A stretch of DNA of 53,061 bases from Gnetum montanum (GCA_015680685.1 MNCI01015694.1:141154-194214); one strand, 5' to 3'. Shown: positions 35,856 through 46,870, counted from the first letter of the stretch. Notes: generated by a model from the letters alone, not told the origin. Numbers and translations: made by a program.

Positions 35856-36218
35856 TTAGTTTGATAACCAGTGCTTGTAGCCCAAATGATTATTTTTTCT
35901 AAGGGGTGTGCTTTGAATTCTCACTATGTTTTTTTTTTTTTGTGTTTTGCATGAGAACCACACCATGCAAAGACTTATTATTTTTATTAATTCAACTTCC
36001 CGATAATGGAGTAATGTCAGAATGGTAAGGAAAACCCAAGAAGGAAACATCCAAGCATCCAAGAGAATGGCCAACACAAATGCATCAAGTTCCTTTGAAT
36101 TCACACCCTTTTCAATCCTTGAGGCCTTCCTTAGTTTGAGAAATGCCCAGTCACCGATTTGTTGATATTCTTTATTATTGAGAAAGGAACTGTATAGTTT
36201 CAAGCCAAGGGAGACCAT
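35856..36218 (-). pseudogene. Element C: conserved open frame between integrase and 3' LTR (env position)
   Basis: A 120-codon open frame on the minus strand. Its core (IGDWAFLKLRKASRIEKGV, LDAFVLAILLDAWMFPSW, VFLTILTLLHYREVELIK) recurs in the same place in B (43330-43560) as DWAFLKLRKDSRIEKDV, FDAFVLTILLGAWMF and VFLTIPTLLHYREA, with one stop and small indels. The middle is hydrophobic and could span a membrane. In Athila elements this position holds an env-like frame, but I see no specific similarity, and upstream sequence in both copies has stops. It could be a real third protein or the tail of the polyprotein. Confidence 0.5.
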
Positions 36219-36449
36219 AGAAATTCATGAATGCATGGATGATGTGGACTCATTGCCTATTATATCAAAAGAACCATACCTTAGTATCAACATCATAAAC
36301 CAAAGGTAAAAACCAAACATTAGCAATCAATGAAATATAGTTCATACCACCATCAGGAGCACTTATTAAGTGACGAATCAAAAAAAAATAAGCAAACACA
36401 CAAATAAACAAAAAATTATGAACGATGTTGCAAAACAAAAACAAGAAAA

Positions 36450-37519
36450 GTTAAAGAAATTGGAGGTCACATGCCATGGATAGTGTACGAAGCTCGGTTT
36501 GAATTGGAAGCTTTGGAAGTTTTTTGTATACTAACTCATAGGGAGAGTAATCTGTAGGGAGTTTCCAAGTGGAGCAGTATGCCCAAAGAGCATCATTTAG
36601 TTTAGTGCTCCAATCTCAGCTATATTTGCTAATTTTTCTTGTTAATATTTTAGTAATCTCCTGATTAGTAACCTCGGCTTGGCCATTAGCTTAGGGGTAA
36701 TAAGGTGTAGTCAATTTATGTTCAACCCCTAAGTGTTGCATCAACTTCCAAAAGGTTGCACCTGCGAAGTGTGTTCCATTATCTGAGATAAGTACACGTG
36801 GCACACCAAACCTATTTACGACTTGTTGTTGCAAAAATTGTGCAGCTGTAGACAATGTGCATTCTATAATAGTAGCTGCTTCAGCCCATTTCGTTAAATA
36901 GTCAACAACAACAATGATGTAAGATTTTCCATTGGACATCGATGTAATGGGCCCCATAAAGTCTATTCCCCAAATTTCGAAGGGTTCCAAAGGTTGAATC
37001 CATTGTTGTAGATCCTCCATTCTAGCAGTTATTCCCCCATCATATTGATAGTGCTCGTAGGATTGACAATTAATGGACGTCCAGAAATAATGTTGGCCAG
37101 TAATATCCTGCAAGTAGGATCTTAATAGCTATTCATCTCCCTACATAGTGACCCCCACAAGGACCCTCATGAGCGTCTTGGAGAACTCTTAGTTGGTCCA
37201 CATCAGGCACACACCATCGAACCAAGCCATTAGGACAAACTTTGTAAAGTTGTCCGTTGATCTCCATGAAGTACTTGGCTCTGTGAAGAAACTGTTGCTT
37301 CTTCCTAAAGTCCAGCTCCTGTGGTGTTTGTTGGGAAAGGAGATAGGTGAGAATGCTACTATACCAATTTATTTCCATGGGTTGGTTATTCACTACACCA
37401 ACAAAGAGGGCTTCATCAAGAAAATGATTGGATATTGTGTATTCATCCTCCTTGCTATCCCAATGCATCCGAGATAAGTGATCTGCAACTACATTCTTAG
37501 TGCCCTTTCGATCTATCAT
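36450..37519 (-). pseudogene. Element C: integrase
   Basis: On the minus strand from the tether KGTKNVVADHLSRM (37495 down), the H2C2 zinc-finger region follows (HEGPCGGHYVGR near 37150, then a frame change). The core (37113-36691, open for 140 codons) reads IWGIDFMGP (first catalytic Asp), VVDYLTKWAEA, VPRVLISDNGTHFAG (second Asp) and TTPYYP. A TAA at 36693-36691, where CAA (Gln) is expected, is followed by ANGQAEVTNQEI with the catalytic Glu. The D, D and E residues are therefore all present but separated by a stop. After DALWAY and SPYELVY the polyprotein reading fades near 36450. Integrase inserts the cDNA into the host genome. Confidence 0.85.
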
Positions 37520-38800
37520 CGTTAGATCGAACTCCTATAGGATTACCAGCCATCGTATAATATGAGGGCTAACCATTGATTAGTTCATGAGTAACCTGAT
37601 TGCACTATGATCCGTATGAATGTACACTTTGTAGCCTAACACATAGTGCCTAAACTTGTCCAATGTAAACACTACAACCATTAATTCTTTTTCTGTAGTT
37701 GTGTAGTTAAGTTGTGTACTAGTGATACTCTTACTTGCACAGTGGATGTAATAAGGATGTTTTTGGTCATCTAACTATGTGAGTATGGCTTCTAAGGCAT
37801 AATTGGATGCATCAGTCATTATATGGAATGGTTTGGACCAGTCAGGGGCTTGTAGAATGGGAGTTTCCACAAGCTTTTGTTTTAAATTTTGGAATGCTCG
37901 TTCACATTCCCTAGTCCATTCGAATGGTGCATCCTTCTTCGTTAGCTCTACCAATGGTTTGTAAATCTTAGAGAAGTTCTCAATGAATCTCCTATAGTAG
38001 CCAGTGTGTCCAAGGAATGACCGAATGTCTTTGACAGTTTCTGGTTGTCGGGTGATTCCTTGGATGACCCTAACTTTATCTGGGTCTACCTCTATTCCTG
38101 AATGCGAAATCTTATGCCCAAGTACTATGCCTTCTTGGACCATCAGATGGCTTTTCTGCCAATTGAGCCTTAAGTTGGTTTCTACGCATCTTTTTAGCAC
38201 TTGCTCTAATCAGTCCAAGGCTTGATCAAAGCTTGTTCCATAAGTGGAGAAGTCTTCCATAAAGACTTCTACTTTGTTTCCTATCTATTGTTGGAATATG
38301 CTTATAACTAGGCTTTGAAACATGGCAAGAGCATTGCACAAGCCAAATGGCATTTGTTTATATGCAAACGTTACCCAAGGACTGGTGAATGTTTTCTTGG
38401 CTTGATCTTTTAGTGCTATCCATATTTGGTTGTATCCACTATAACCATCTAGAAAACTATAATAGCAATGCCCTGCTATGGTGTCTAAGACTTGGTCAAT
38501 GAATGGCAATGAAAAGTGATCCTTGAATGTCGCCATATTCAGTAGCCTAAAATCTATACACCCCCTCCATTTGTCTCCCTTTTTAGGCACGATCACTAGA
38601 GGGCTAACCCATTCACTATTAGTAATGGGATATATGAACCTAGCCTTAAGAAGCTGTTCTATCTCTTATTTTACTATTTGTTTCAATTTTGAGTTCAATC
38701 ACCTCTGCGGTTGTTTTCGAGGTTTCATGGAGGGGTCCGTGTAAATCCTATGCTGGCATATCCTAGGATCTATTTCGGTTAACTCAGGTTATGACTAGGC
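37520..38800 (-). pseudogene. Element C: reverse transcriptase and RNase H
   Basis: The minus strand gives IVPKKGDKWRGCIDFRLLN (38595), DHFSLPFIDQVLD, YSFLDGYSGYNQI (first catalytic Asp), MPFGLCNALAMFQ, then VEVFMEDFSTYG near 38270, where the YxDD-type box reads F-M-E-D, so its first Asp is changed to Glu. An open frame (38200-37775) continues with RCVETNLRLNWQKSH, GIVLGHKISHSGIEVD, SFLGHTGYYRRFIENFSKI and the RNase H start FHIMTDASNYA. RNase H goes on with QLNYTTTEKELMVVV and HTDHSAIRLLMN to about 37560. The wording is that of Athila/Tat RT. It is inactive because of stops and the FMED change. Confidence 0.88.
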
Positions 38801-39289
38801 AAAGGCTTTTGACCACTTGTTTATCACTTTCATCAATCTTTCTTTTTTTTTGGGAACAAGTCTTGCGTTAATGATCATCGATTTTTCATATTCAAGGATC
38901 ATATACTCTAGAACAGTGGGCAATGGTTTCAAATCTAGGGGCTCTTATTTAAATCTCTCAGGAATTTCCAACTTCCCCCAGTTGATGTTTTCGAGGTTAA
39001 GGTTTGAAAGTTGGCAACGGACTTGCTCCAGTGTGTCTATGCTTTTAATGTAAGCACTAGTTATTCCCTTAGTAAGTTCCATGCATGTTAGAAAATTTCT
39101 CTCTTGATCAGCCATCAGCCACTAGGTGTCTTCTTGTCGAGTGGCTGCTGCATACAGGCACTTTTTTATATTGATGTATTGTGCACACCGATTGCATGCA
39201 GGAAATGCTAAAGTTCACATAACCCATGATTTCTGCACACAATGGCACCATGTGTCACTATATGCGATACATGGAACTTTCCTCTTCTC

Positions 39290-39660
39290 GATCTTTCCAA
39301 AAGTGTTCTTCTTGGATATTCTAGGGAAAGATCGTAGATTCCTAGGCGTGCATCTATAGTACTAAGTCATGCTCTTCCCATTATTATTGGGAAGTCCCCT
39401 TTACCGTTGTTTACTTGTATCACTAGGAAATCAGCTGGATATAACCAACCACATATAATGGTAACAATGTCCTCCACAAGTCCCAAGGGGTTAGTGATGG
39501 ACTGGTTGGCCAGCTCTAGTCAGATGTTACTCTTCCTTAATGGAGGAAGGTTCCAAGCTTTATACATTTCTTGTGATATTAAGTTGACTCCAGAACCTTA
39601 GTCCAGAAGAGCTTTACATGGTTCATTTCCAGCAACTTGGAGATAGATTAGAGGACTCCT
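39290..39660 (-). pseudogene. Element C: aspartic protease
   Basis: The minus strand reads NEPCKALLD, a TAA stop, then GSGVNLISQEMYKAWNLPPL, LELANQSITNPLGLVEDIV, YPADFLVIQVNNGKGDFP and IIMGRA. It lines up with the proteases of B (33150-33430) and D (5400-5750). The stop falls next to the catalytic Asp. A 250-base linker follows before RT. Confidence 0.78.
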
Positions 39661-39789
39661 AGGATTAGAGAATTTCCTGGGAAGGTGGCCCACAGTAACA
39701 ACATGTGTTAACATAATCTTGTGCGTTAAGCTCGACTTTTGGGTTGAAGGAGGCCTCGAAGCTTTACTTGGTAGGGAGGTGTTCAAATG

Positions 39790-42228
39790 TTCAACCGCTT
39801 GTGATGGTCAGGGCTTGGTTGGATTGTTGGTTCTGAAGAAAGATCTTTTCTGCATAAGGTTGTTAGAACCAATTGTGGGTTGAGGATTCATAGCCCTCGT
39901 GACATTGGGTTTTTGTGGTTGAGTGGGAAGTACCCCTTGCATTGCTGGAGCAGGTGGCAATGGAGCTATCGGTGTGAGGGTTATGGATGGATTCAGAGGA
40001 TGGTATGTATGTGGTGTATCTCTCCCAGGAGAAGGAGTCCTATAATAATCTTGAGCTTGGTAGTGACGTTGTGGTTTCACGTGACCAACAGAGTCACATG
40101 GAGAGATTGGCTATTGCACGTAATAGCCATATGGATCTAGTTGCCAGTAAGGGTATTTTTGCCTTGGCGGTGGCATCCCCCATGAATTTGGGTATTGCCA
40201 CTGCTGGTGTTGCTCAATAGGTTGTGGTAGAGTTCCACTAGGGTAATATGTTAATGGTTGGTGGAACTTCCTCGGGTTACCTTGGGGATAAGGTAACCAT
40301 CTAGCTGCTTGTCGTTTGTTAAGTTGTGGGTTGAGTGCATACACCCCAGACTCTTGTAGATGTGAGATTATTGGGCAACATCCCTTAGGATGGTCATACT
40401 GGCATATCTCACATCCACCATCATTGTCTGTATCTAAATCCACAAACTCTCCGGTGATAGCCATTTTACCCTTACCTTTGTTACATACATGGTCCAAATC
40501 CCTCTTTTTCTTTTTATCATAGTCACTACCTCACTCCTTAGACTCCTCTACGATTTTGAGAATGGTTTCAAATCTACTGTCTAAAGAGTCCCACATTTGG
40601 TCTACCTTTGCTAAAATTTCTATTGTTAATTTTTATAGCAGCAAGGTTTTCTTATGCACCATCTCTTTGAGTGGTAACTCTTCCTCCTCCTCACAGAATC
40701 TCACTCTCCTTTTTCAGAGGGAAGGATCGTAGTTGTACTCTTCCACACTTTCTCTCTTACGTAGCTCTCCTTCTTCCTTAGCTACTTGCTCCAACAATCT
40801 ATGGATCTGATGGGACCTAAGCTCTGATAATCTCCCTTGGGCATACATTCCAAGGTTTCTCATGGTTTCATGTCTAAGTCCATCTACAAGATGGCGTAGT
40901 TGATCCTATTGCAAGTAACAGTGCATAGTATCGGCCCATGGCAGCATCCAAGGGTTCATGAGTTCCCCACTTCCATCCTTGGATTTTCTTTCACAGGTTG
41001 GACACTCGATAGTACATTTGATACTTATCATTAAACAGTTCTAGCATCGTACTTCACCTTCGGATGGATTCTGGTTCTAAGGACTGGTACAAGCTTTCCG
41101 CTTCTTTTACTAGTGTCCTTGGGAACAATTTTAGCTTTTGCCATTTTTTCTCGATGTTCTACAGGGCACATGCATCATGAAATGATTGTAAGTGGTTCTG
41201 AGGATCTGCATTGTATCCCCCCTCAAATTGTGGAATATTATTCATGTCTAATCTCTTGATCCTGCTATCTTTTTTGTGCCTTGTAGGAATTCTTATAGCC
41301 TCTGTGATGTCTAACATGCTTCAGGTTGCAAGTAGGGGTTCTTCGTGGTCATTTCTTTTGTAGCATTTGTGATGTCTACGTGGTTCCCTACTTTTCCTTC
41401 TTCCATGCCATGATTCTCTAGAGTTCCCTCGTCCTCACTCTCGACTCTCTCGTCGAGGTTTCTCACTTTGTTTACCCTTATCCTCATGGTTAGGTTCCTT
41501 ATGATTGTGTTCTAATACTGAAGGAGAGGGTGAATGTGGCGATGAATGTGAAGAAGATGGAGAACCATCACCATGATAATGTTTCCTACCTTCTCTTCAG
41601 TGATCCCAGTCCCAATCATGATGACAATCAGAATGCTCGTCCTTATCATGTGTTCGTGTTCCCTCGTTGAACACTTGGTTGCATGAAGATCAGAACTAGG
41701 ATTTTGAATCGTGGAGTGAAGGTTCTAATACACCACCTCCTCACCATCGTTAGGAGGGGGAACATCGTTGTGTAGAGAACCTATTGAAATAGGTTCACAA
41801 CCCTCAATTTCCCTTAAGACAGGTGAAGCGTTATGGGGTCTTTTGCCCTTCAACAATGTATACTATCTCTCCTGTTGCAAGTTCCTTTGACATTGCGCTT
41901 CTGTGGGATGGTAATTCCTTGTGTCAAAACTGCATGCAACATATTCCGCATATAACTATGACATGCCTATTTGTGCAAGAGCATGAAAGAGCATCTTGGG
42001 GACTGCTCGGTCTAGAGGCAACACTATGTTACCCTCCAAATATCTCCAACACAGTTGCTCATCTTGATGGAGGATAAAGGTAAAGTTGGGTACATATTCA
42101 TCATGATGAATATATACCACTCGAAACTATTGAGGAATTGGCAGTTCTTAGTTATGTGTGTTGTGTCGTCGACTGTCTCTAGTGTTATTCCTAGGCAGTG
42201 AAGTGCCTTTGTGCGAAGAAGAAGACAT
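39790..42228 (-). pseudogene. Element C: gag
   Basis: The likely ATG is at 42228 (MSSSSHKGTSLPRNNTRD, almost the same start as in B). The N-terminal domain reads RVVYIHHDEYVPNFTF and NIVLPLDRAV (42120-42000). The charged middle (41750-41400) and capsid-like region (41330-40800) are broken by stops. An open frame (40497-40111) holds the zinc knuckle CEICQYDHPKGCC (40413-40375) after MDHVCNKGKGKMAI. A Pro/Gln-rich tail (40080-39808) leads into the protease. Confidence 0.78.
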
Positions 42229-42622
42229 TTTTGTCTTATTCGGTGTGTTATTTACCGTTATCTTATTTTTTTCTTTTGATCAACCATAAGGGTTCATTTA
42301 AGCTTCCCAATGATATGGATGATCTCCTATGTTCTACATAGCACACAAACAACTAAGTCCTCGTCATTGGTGCCAATGATGAGTGATNTGAGTGTAGGGG
42401 TACCTCATCACTCATCATTGGCACCAATGCCGAGGACTTAGTTGTTTGTGTGCTATGTAGAACATAGGAGATCATCCATATCATTGGGAAGCTTAAATGA
42501 ACCCTTATGGTTGATCAAAAGAAAAAAATAAGATAACGGTAAATAACACACCGAATAAGACAAAAATGTCTTCTTCTTCGCACAAAGGCACTTCACTGCC
42601 TAGGAATAACACTAGAGACAGT
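42172..42622. other. Inverted duplication bounded by single Ns (probable assembly error)
   Basis: Bases 42172-42387 (gag start, leader, primer site and first bases of the LTR of C) recur as a near-perfect reverse complement at 42407-42622. I saw one mismatch, in CGTCATTGG against CCAATGCCG. Single Ns stand at 42388 and 42623. Other copies of this sequence in the window differ by far more. The natural continuation at 42388 would be the first ~400 bases of the LTR, which are missing. The right arm is most likely a contig end placed in reverse. Confidence 0.85.
42358..42376 (-). promoter_or_regulatory. Primer binding site of element C
   Basis: The minus strand reads TTGGCACCAATGACGAGGA just inside the LTR end (LTR start TGATGAGTGAT at 42377-42387). 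It resembles TTGGCGCCGTTGCCGGGGA, the tRNA-Asp type site. The inverted arm carries the same site with CCG in place of ACG. Confidence 0.7.
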
Positions 42623-42623
42623 N

Positions 42624-43002
42624 ATTGAAGCAGTCGTACTAAATGCACTTAACTAGGAGAGTCAAGGGTTGAGAGAGATTAATTATCTAGGAAAGTATTT
42701 AAACATTTAACAGTAATTAAATCCTATTTAGCCTAGTCCATATGCTACAACGTTTATCAGAAAGTTCATCTTTATTACCATACAGAAATGTGTGCTCAGG
42801 TACAATTTGCTCGAATAAAGATTCATTCACTTTGAGGCTCCTACTGCGGGTACATGGAAATTATTCTTACTCTGGAATGGTAAAACTACTATAGTTTGGC
42901 TAAGGATCTAGATCTAGATGAGTGAACAAGGGAAAGCCACCTCTTATTTATAGACATGATGGTGGGCCGTGATATTGCGTACGCGATATCGCAAGCTCAT
43001 CA
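42624..43002 (-). repeat. 5' LTR of element C, right part only
   Basis: It aligns with the last 379 bases of the 34029-34805 LTR and ends GCTCATCA at 43002. It contains the hairpin block (42769-42820), TATAAATAAGAGG (minus strand, near 42950) and the U3 GATATC palindromes (42969-42990). The left 400 bases are absent at the N at 42623, so the loss is probably an assembly matter and not biological. Confidence 0.88.
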
Positions 43003-43552
43003 CTTTTTAAGTTTTTGTTTTACACATTTTTTTTTTACAAATTTCTTTAACTTTTCTTGTTTTTGTTTTGCAACAATGTTCATACTCTTTCATTTATTTG
43101 TGTGATTATTTATTTTGTTATGTTTATCACCTAATAAGTGCTCCTAATGATGGTATGAACTATATTCTATTGGTTGCTAGTGTTTGGTTTTTACCTTTGA
43201 GTTACAATGTTGATACTAAGGTATGGTTCTTTTGATATAATAGGCAATGAGTCCACCTCATCCATGCATTCAAAAATTTCTATATAGTCACTCTTGGCTT
43301 GGAAATGTATAGTCCCTTTCTTAATAACAAAACTATCAACGAATTGGTGACTGGGCATTTCTCAAACTAAGGAAAGACTCAAGGATTGAAAAGGATGTGA
43401 CTTCAAGGTGATTTGATGCATTTGTTCTGACCATTCTCTTGGGTGCTTGGATGTTTTCTTCTGGAGTTTTCCTTACCATTCCGACATTGCTTCATTATCG
43501 GGAAGCTAAGCCAATAAAAGTAATAAGTCTTTGCATGGTGTGGTTCTCACGC

Positions 43553-43608
<56 letters not shown>

Positions 43609-43967
43609 AAAATAAAAAGTGAAAAGTGAGAATTCAAAGCATGCCCCTTAGATGAAATAATCATTTGGGCTACAAGCACTAGTTATGAAACTAAATAAAC
43701 ATGTTCCCTCTAAGTAAGGCCCCTTCTTGCTTCCTACTTTCTTCTCTTTCATTTCGTCGGAATGGTGGTGACTTTTTGGCGGAGGCATTCTTGTTACTTC
43801 TTGTGGATGGATTGGTGAAATGTATTAATGTGAAGTCACTAGATGTGGATTGTTTAAGGCTGGATTTGGAATGAGATCTACTAAGTCACATTAACCATTA
43901 ATACACAAGGGGCTATACATTTCCTTGTTCTTGAGACTCCATTCCATTCTCTTCTTTCCATCATTCC
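43003..43967 (+). pseudogene. Element B: 3' region with conserved open frame
   Basis: This continues B after the C insertion. From about 43030 it matches 36470-35780 of C in reverse (TTTCTTTAACTTTTCTTGTT, AATAAGTGCTCCTAATGATGG, CTTTGCATGGTGTGGTTCTC). The frame of the C protein at 35856-36218 can be followed here (DWAFLKLRKDSRIEKDV, then a TGA, FDAFVLTILLGAWMF, VFLTIPTLLHYREA) with one frame change and one stop. After a GA microsatellite the sequence matches 35930-35780 of C. Gag-protease joins this region without any RT or integrase. Confidence 0.6.
43557..43605. repeat. (GA)n microsatellite, 49 bases
   Basis: About 24 perfect GA units inside the 3' region of B. The same position in C holds a run of T on the plus strand (35930-35940). 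A perfect run of this length is likely to vary in length between individuals. Confidence 0.97.
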
Positions 43968-44042
43968 TTGGAGTTCGACCGAGTTGCACGTGAGAAGCTC
44001 GTATTCGTATGGTTGAGTGTAGGGGTGCCTCACCACTCATCA
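43968..44042 (+). repeat. 3' LTR remnant of element B (last 75 bases)
   Basis: It matches the end of the 5' LTR of B from CCTTGGAGTTCGACCG through GGTTGAGTGTAGGGG to CCACTCATCA. Most of the LTR, including the whole promoter part, is deleted. It is followed by GTTGG, the altered target duplication. Confidence 0.85.
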
Positions 44043-46361
44043 GTTGGCATACTGCATATTTGCCAACTCCATATATTCTATGAGATCTTGTATCTGCAAG
44101 CCCTGCCTTTTTAGTTTTTCTTAGTGGGCGAAGGCATAAGTATCCAATATGGCCCACCAATCAATGTTTTGAACATTGAGTGTATTAATATGGGCTTTAG
44201 CCATATGAATTTCTTTTTCAATCACCTATTTGTACATCCCCACCTAATCTCTAAAATGCTCCTTGAGATTGTCATGTCTCTTGGCCTTATTCTGCCATGT
44301 GCTTATTTCGATCACCGTGTTCTGACGGATCGCACATACCTCCTCTATTGAGAGGATTCTATTTTCTCTAACTAAGTGATCCATATCCTAATTGACCCTT
44401 ATTAATTGTTCTTGCAATTGCTAAAAATTTTCCTTGAGGACATTCTTTTATTTTTCTATTATAGTCAACGAAAGATTTTCAACGACAAGGTGTTTATTTT
44501 CTTCTTGTGAGGCCTTGAGTGCTTTTCCATGTGTATACATTTGAGCTTGTGCCTTGGAAGCATCCCAATTAGCCTTCTCTTTTTCCTTAGCCACTTTTTT
44601 ATTCTTTTCCAACAATTTAGTTAGCTACTCCGTCCGAAAGGATTCTAGCTGGTCTGCAGGGATGAATTAGGACAGATCCTACTATGTAGCTTGCAGGGTG
44701 ACGAACTTTTCTTGGAGTCTTTCTAACTCCTCCTCTGCATGTTCGACCCTGACCTCTGCCATGACCATCTTCTCTTTTGTAGAGATGAGGTTTGACTATG
44801 TTGCTGTGACATCCTAAGGAATATCAAACAAGGACTTCATCACTTGTCCTGTCTATAGCAACCAATCTAGAACATCCTCATGATCTGTAGGAGTCATTGA
44901 GGGATTGGCAAAGGTTTTAGCATTGCATGCTCCTATAAAATCTGTCGATGGCATAATAGGGACATTAAATGATTCTTTTATGTGGTCTATGACCACTTCT
45001 GCTATTCCCACTACATCTTGGTGTTGCATGACCACTACTATGGCACCTTCACCAATTTCTAATTGCACTTGAAAGGATGTAGTATTTCCAGAGATCTATT
45101 GTGACCAGTGTGATTCCTCTCCTCCTATTTGGATGGACGCCTCACCCTGTGCATGATCGATTGAGACTATGGATCATACAACATCATCAATGACCCTGAA
45201 GAGATTGGCTTCATCACAGCTTCCCCAACTTACCAATTTAGCAATGGTCCTAAGATGGCTCATCGACGGTCGATAGTCCTGCGACAGTGATGCTGGTTGC
45301 TCTTGCTAGCCTATAGGTTATGTGCTATGCCCCATTTCCTGTTGTTGACTGGGCTTTGTGACTAGAAGTTGGCTAGGCCTTGTAGTTTTAGGTGTAGTGG
45401 GCCCCATCATCTGTTCTTACTCAGGCTCCAGTGCCTTACCAGCACTTTTCCTTCGAGCTGGTGAATTTAGTAATTCAAAAAATGAGGCATTTTGAGCCCT
45501 TTTGGGGACATCATTAGTGTACCTCAAAATTCCAACACATTGACACAGCTTCCTGATTAGGCAAGGAAAAGGTAATGCAAACTTCCCTATCTTACATTCT
45601 TCAAATCGCCTTAAAATTTTGATGAGATATAGATGGGGTAGGTTGGCATTAACCTTGCCCATCAAGATGGCACTTCCTCTAGCAGCATAGGTGGAAACTT
45701 TGTTCAATCCCTTTGTTGGAAAAATGTGATATGTGCCAATTTTGAAGTAGATCTTCTTTTCAAGGATGAGCTCTTCATATACTTTATCCTCCTTGTTGTA
45801 CACCCTTTTTAACCATATTTTTCATGCATCCACATCAAAGCATGTGGACAAGTAAGCAACTTTGGACCCTGTGTTCAGAAGATTCAACACTTCCAAAATG
45901 GCCCTGGTAAAGAAATCAACAGAAATACCACCAATATCAATGGTGATAGCTTCTTCCTTATTGTGCCAAAATTGGTATGTCTTCCCCAAGTACCAATCAC
46001 CACTCTTAGAGAGAATAGGTCATAATGGAGATCCTTTAAGTTGGTCTTTGGTTGCCTCAGGGAAAAATTTAGTGAAAGGTCCAAAATTAAGTTCCACAAT
46101 CATAGTTGCTAACGTGGACCTTTCACAAATTGCCTGAACACATTCTGGAGACAACGTGAGATGTTGTCCTTATTCAGGTACCATATTGTCTCTACCTTCT
46201 GCATGTCCTGATTGCATAGTAATAGGAGGTTCTTGATGGATATTGAATGATTGTACCTCCTACTCTATATGTTCTTCAAGAGGCATTTGCCCTCTGCCTC
46301 TCCTTGGGCACTTGGATGCACCCTAAGAGGGTCCCCCTTGTTGTCCTCTTTTAGGGGTCAT
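44043..46361 (-). pseudogene. Element A: ORFX, N-terminal and middle part
   Basis: From an ATG at 46361 (MTPKRGQQGGPS) a minus-strand reading of about 770 codons continues to the B insertion. It keeps mainly to one frame with about 15 stops, many TAG where Gln fits. A globular part (about 46130-45480) includes FGPFTKFFPEATKDQLKG, DWYLGKTYQFWHNKEEAITI and a 128-codon open stretch (45803-45417) with IYFKIGTYHIFPTKGLNK, ILMGKVNANLPHLYLIKILR and FALPFPCLIRKLC. The last block reminds me of the plant retroelement domain called putative plant transposon protein (Transposase_32), from memory only. The C-terminal half is heptad-like coiled coil (EVRVEHAEEELERLQEKF; LQIQDLIEYMELANMQYAN). It occupies the place of pol. 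Function unknown. Confidence 0.65.
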
Positions 46362-46870
46362 CTGCAATCACATGGGACCGATTATCAGTAAGGATTATTT
46401 ACAAAATTAGATTAATACCTTACTCCTTACCCTTAATAGATTCATTTCTTGCTTAGTGTGATTCAGAGTTAGATATTTTCATGAAAATTCCCCTAAAAAT
46501 TTTGAGATTGGACCCAATTTTGATTAGGTGACTCCAAAAAAATAATTTTCATGGTTTGGGTGAAGAAAATAAAATTAATTTGGAAAATGATTTTATCATT
46601 TTTTAAGGTCACTTACCCTTAATAATATCCTTAGGGCAACAATGAATTTCAAAAAAACTACATGCGACTTGAAGTGTATCCTTCCCCCACGACTAAGTTA
46701 AACACTCTATGTTTAAGCAAGTTTGATCGAAACGAGAATCGAAGTATTAATGAGCAAGTTATTGATGTTTGAATGATAGGTGCGCAAGCTAGAAAATTCA
46801 TGAAAGAAAATTTCAGCAACTCCCCTCACATGAACAAGGAAAAATGATGTTAACATGCACAGGGATGTCC
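46362..46870 (-). other. Element A: leader-like region between promoter module and ORFX
   Basis: About 500 AT-rich bases with no coding signal. The ORFX ATG is directly preceded by TTGCAG on the minus strand, which would also serve as a splice acceptor, so this stretch could be a leader or contain an intron. No donor was fixed. Confidence 0.35.

Larger units (their letters stand above)
34029..43002 (-). mobile_element. Element C: Athila/Tat-like Ty3/gypsy element, most complete copy
   Basis: A minus-strand element with a perfect target duplication CTTTT (34024-34028, 43003-43007), inserted in B. On the minus strand it has a 5' LTR (partly lost at an assembly join), primer site, gag, protease, RT, RNase H, integrase, a 3' open frame, polypurine tract and 3' LTR, about 9 kb in all. 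LTR copies differ at roughly 7-8% over the 375 bases that can be compared. Stops and frameshifts occur in every domain, so it is inactive. It is the innermost and therefore the youngest of the three nested elements. Confidence 0.9.
29514..44042 (+). mobile_element. Element B: Athila/Tat-like element, internally deleted, containing C
   Basis: A plus-strand element inserted into ORFX of A; flanks GTTGA (29509-29513) and GTTGG (44043-44047) are a target duplication with one change. Without C it is about 5.6 kb: 5' LTR, primer site, gag, protease, then directly the 3' region that in C follows the integrase, then the last 75 bases of the 3' LTR. RT, RNase H and integrase are missing, as are U3/R of the 3' LTR, so it had large deletions before or after C inserted. 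Confidence 0.8.

Noticed and set aside
42172-42622. Long hairpin that could be a microRNA or siRNA precursor.
   Set aside because: It is bounded by Ns, its arms are nearly identical over 216 bases, and it consists of the gag start and primer site of C. An assembly join explains it better.
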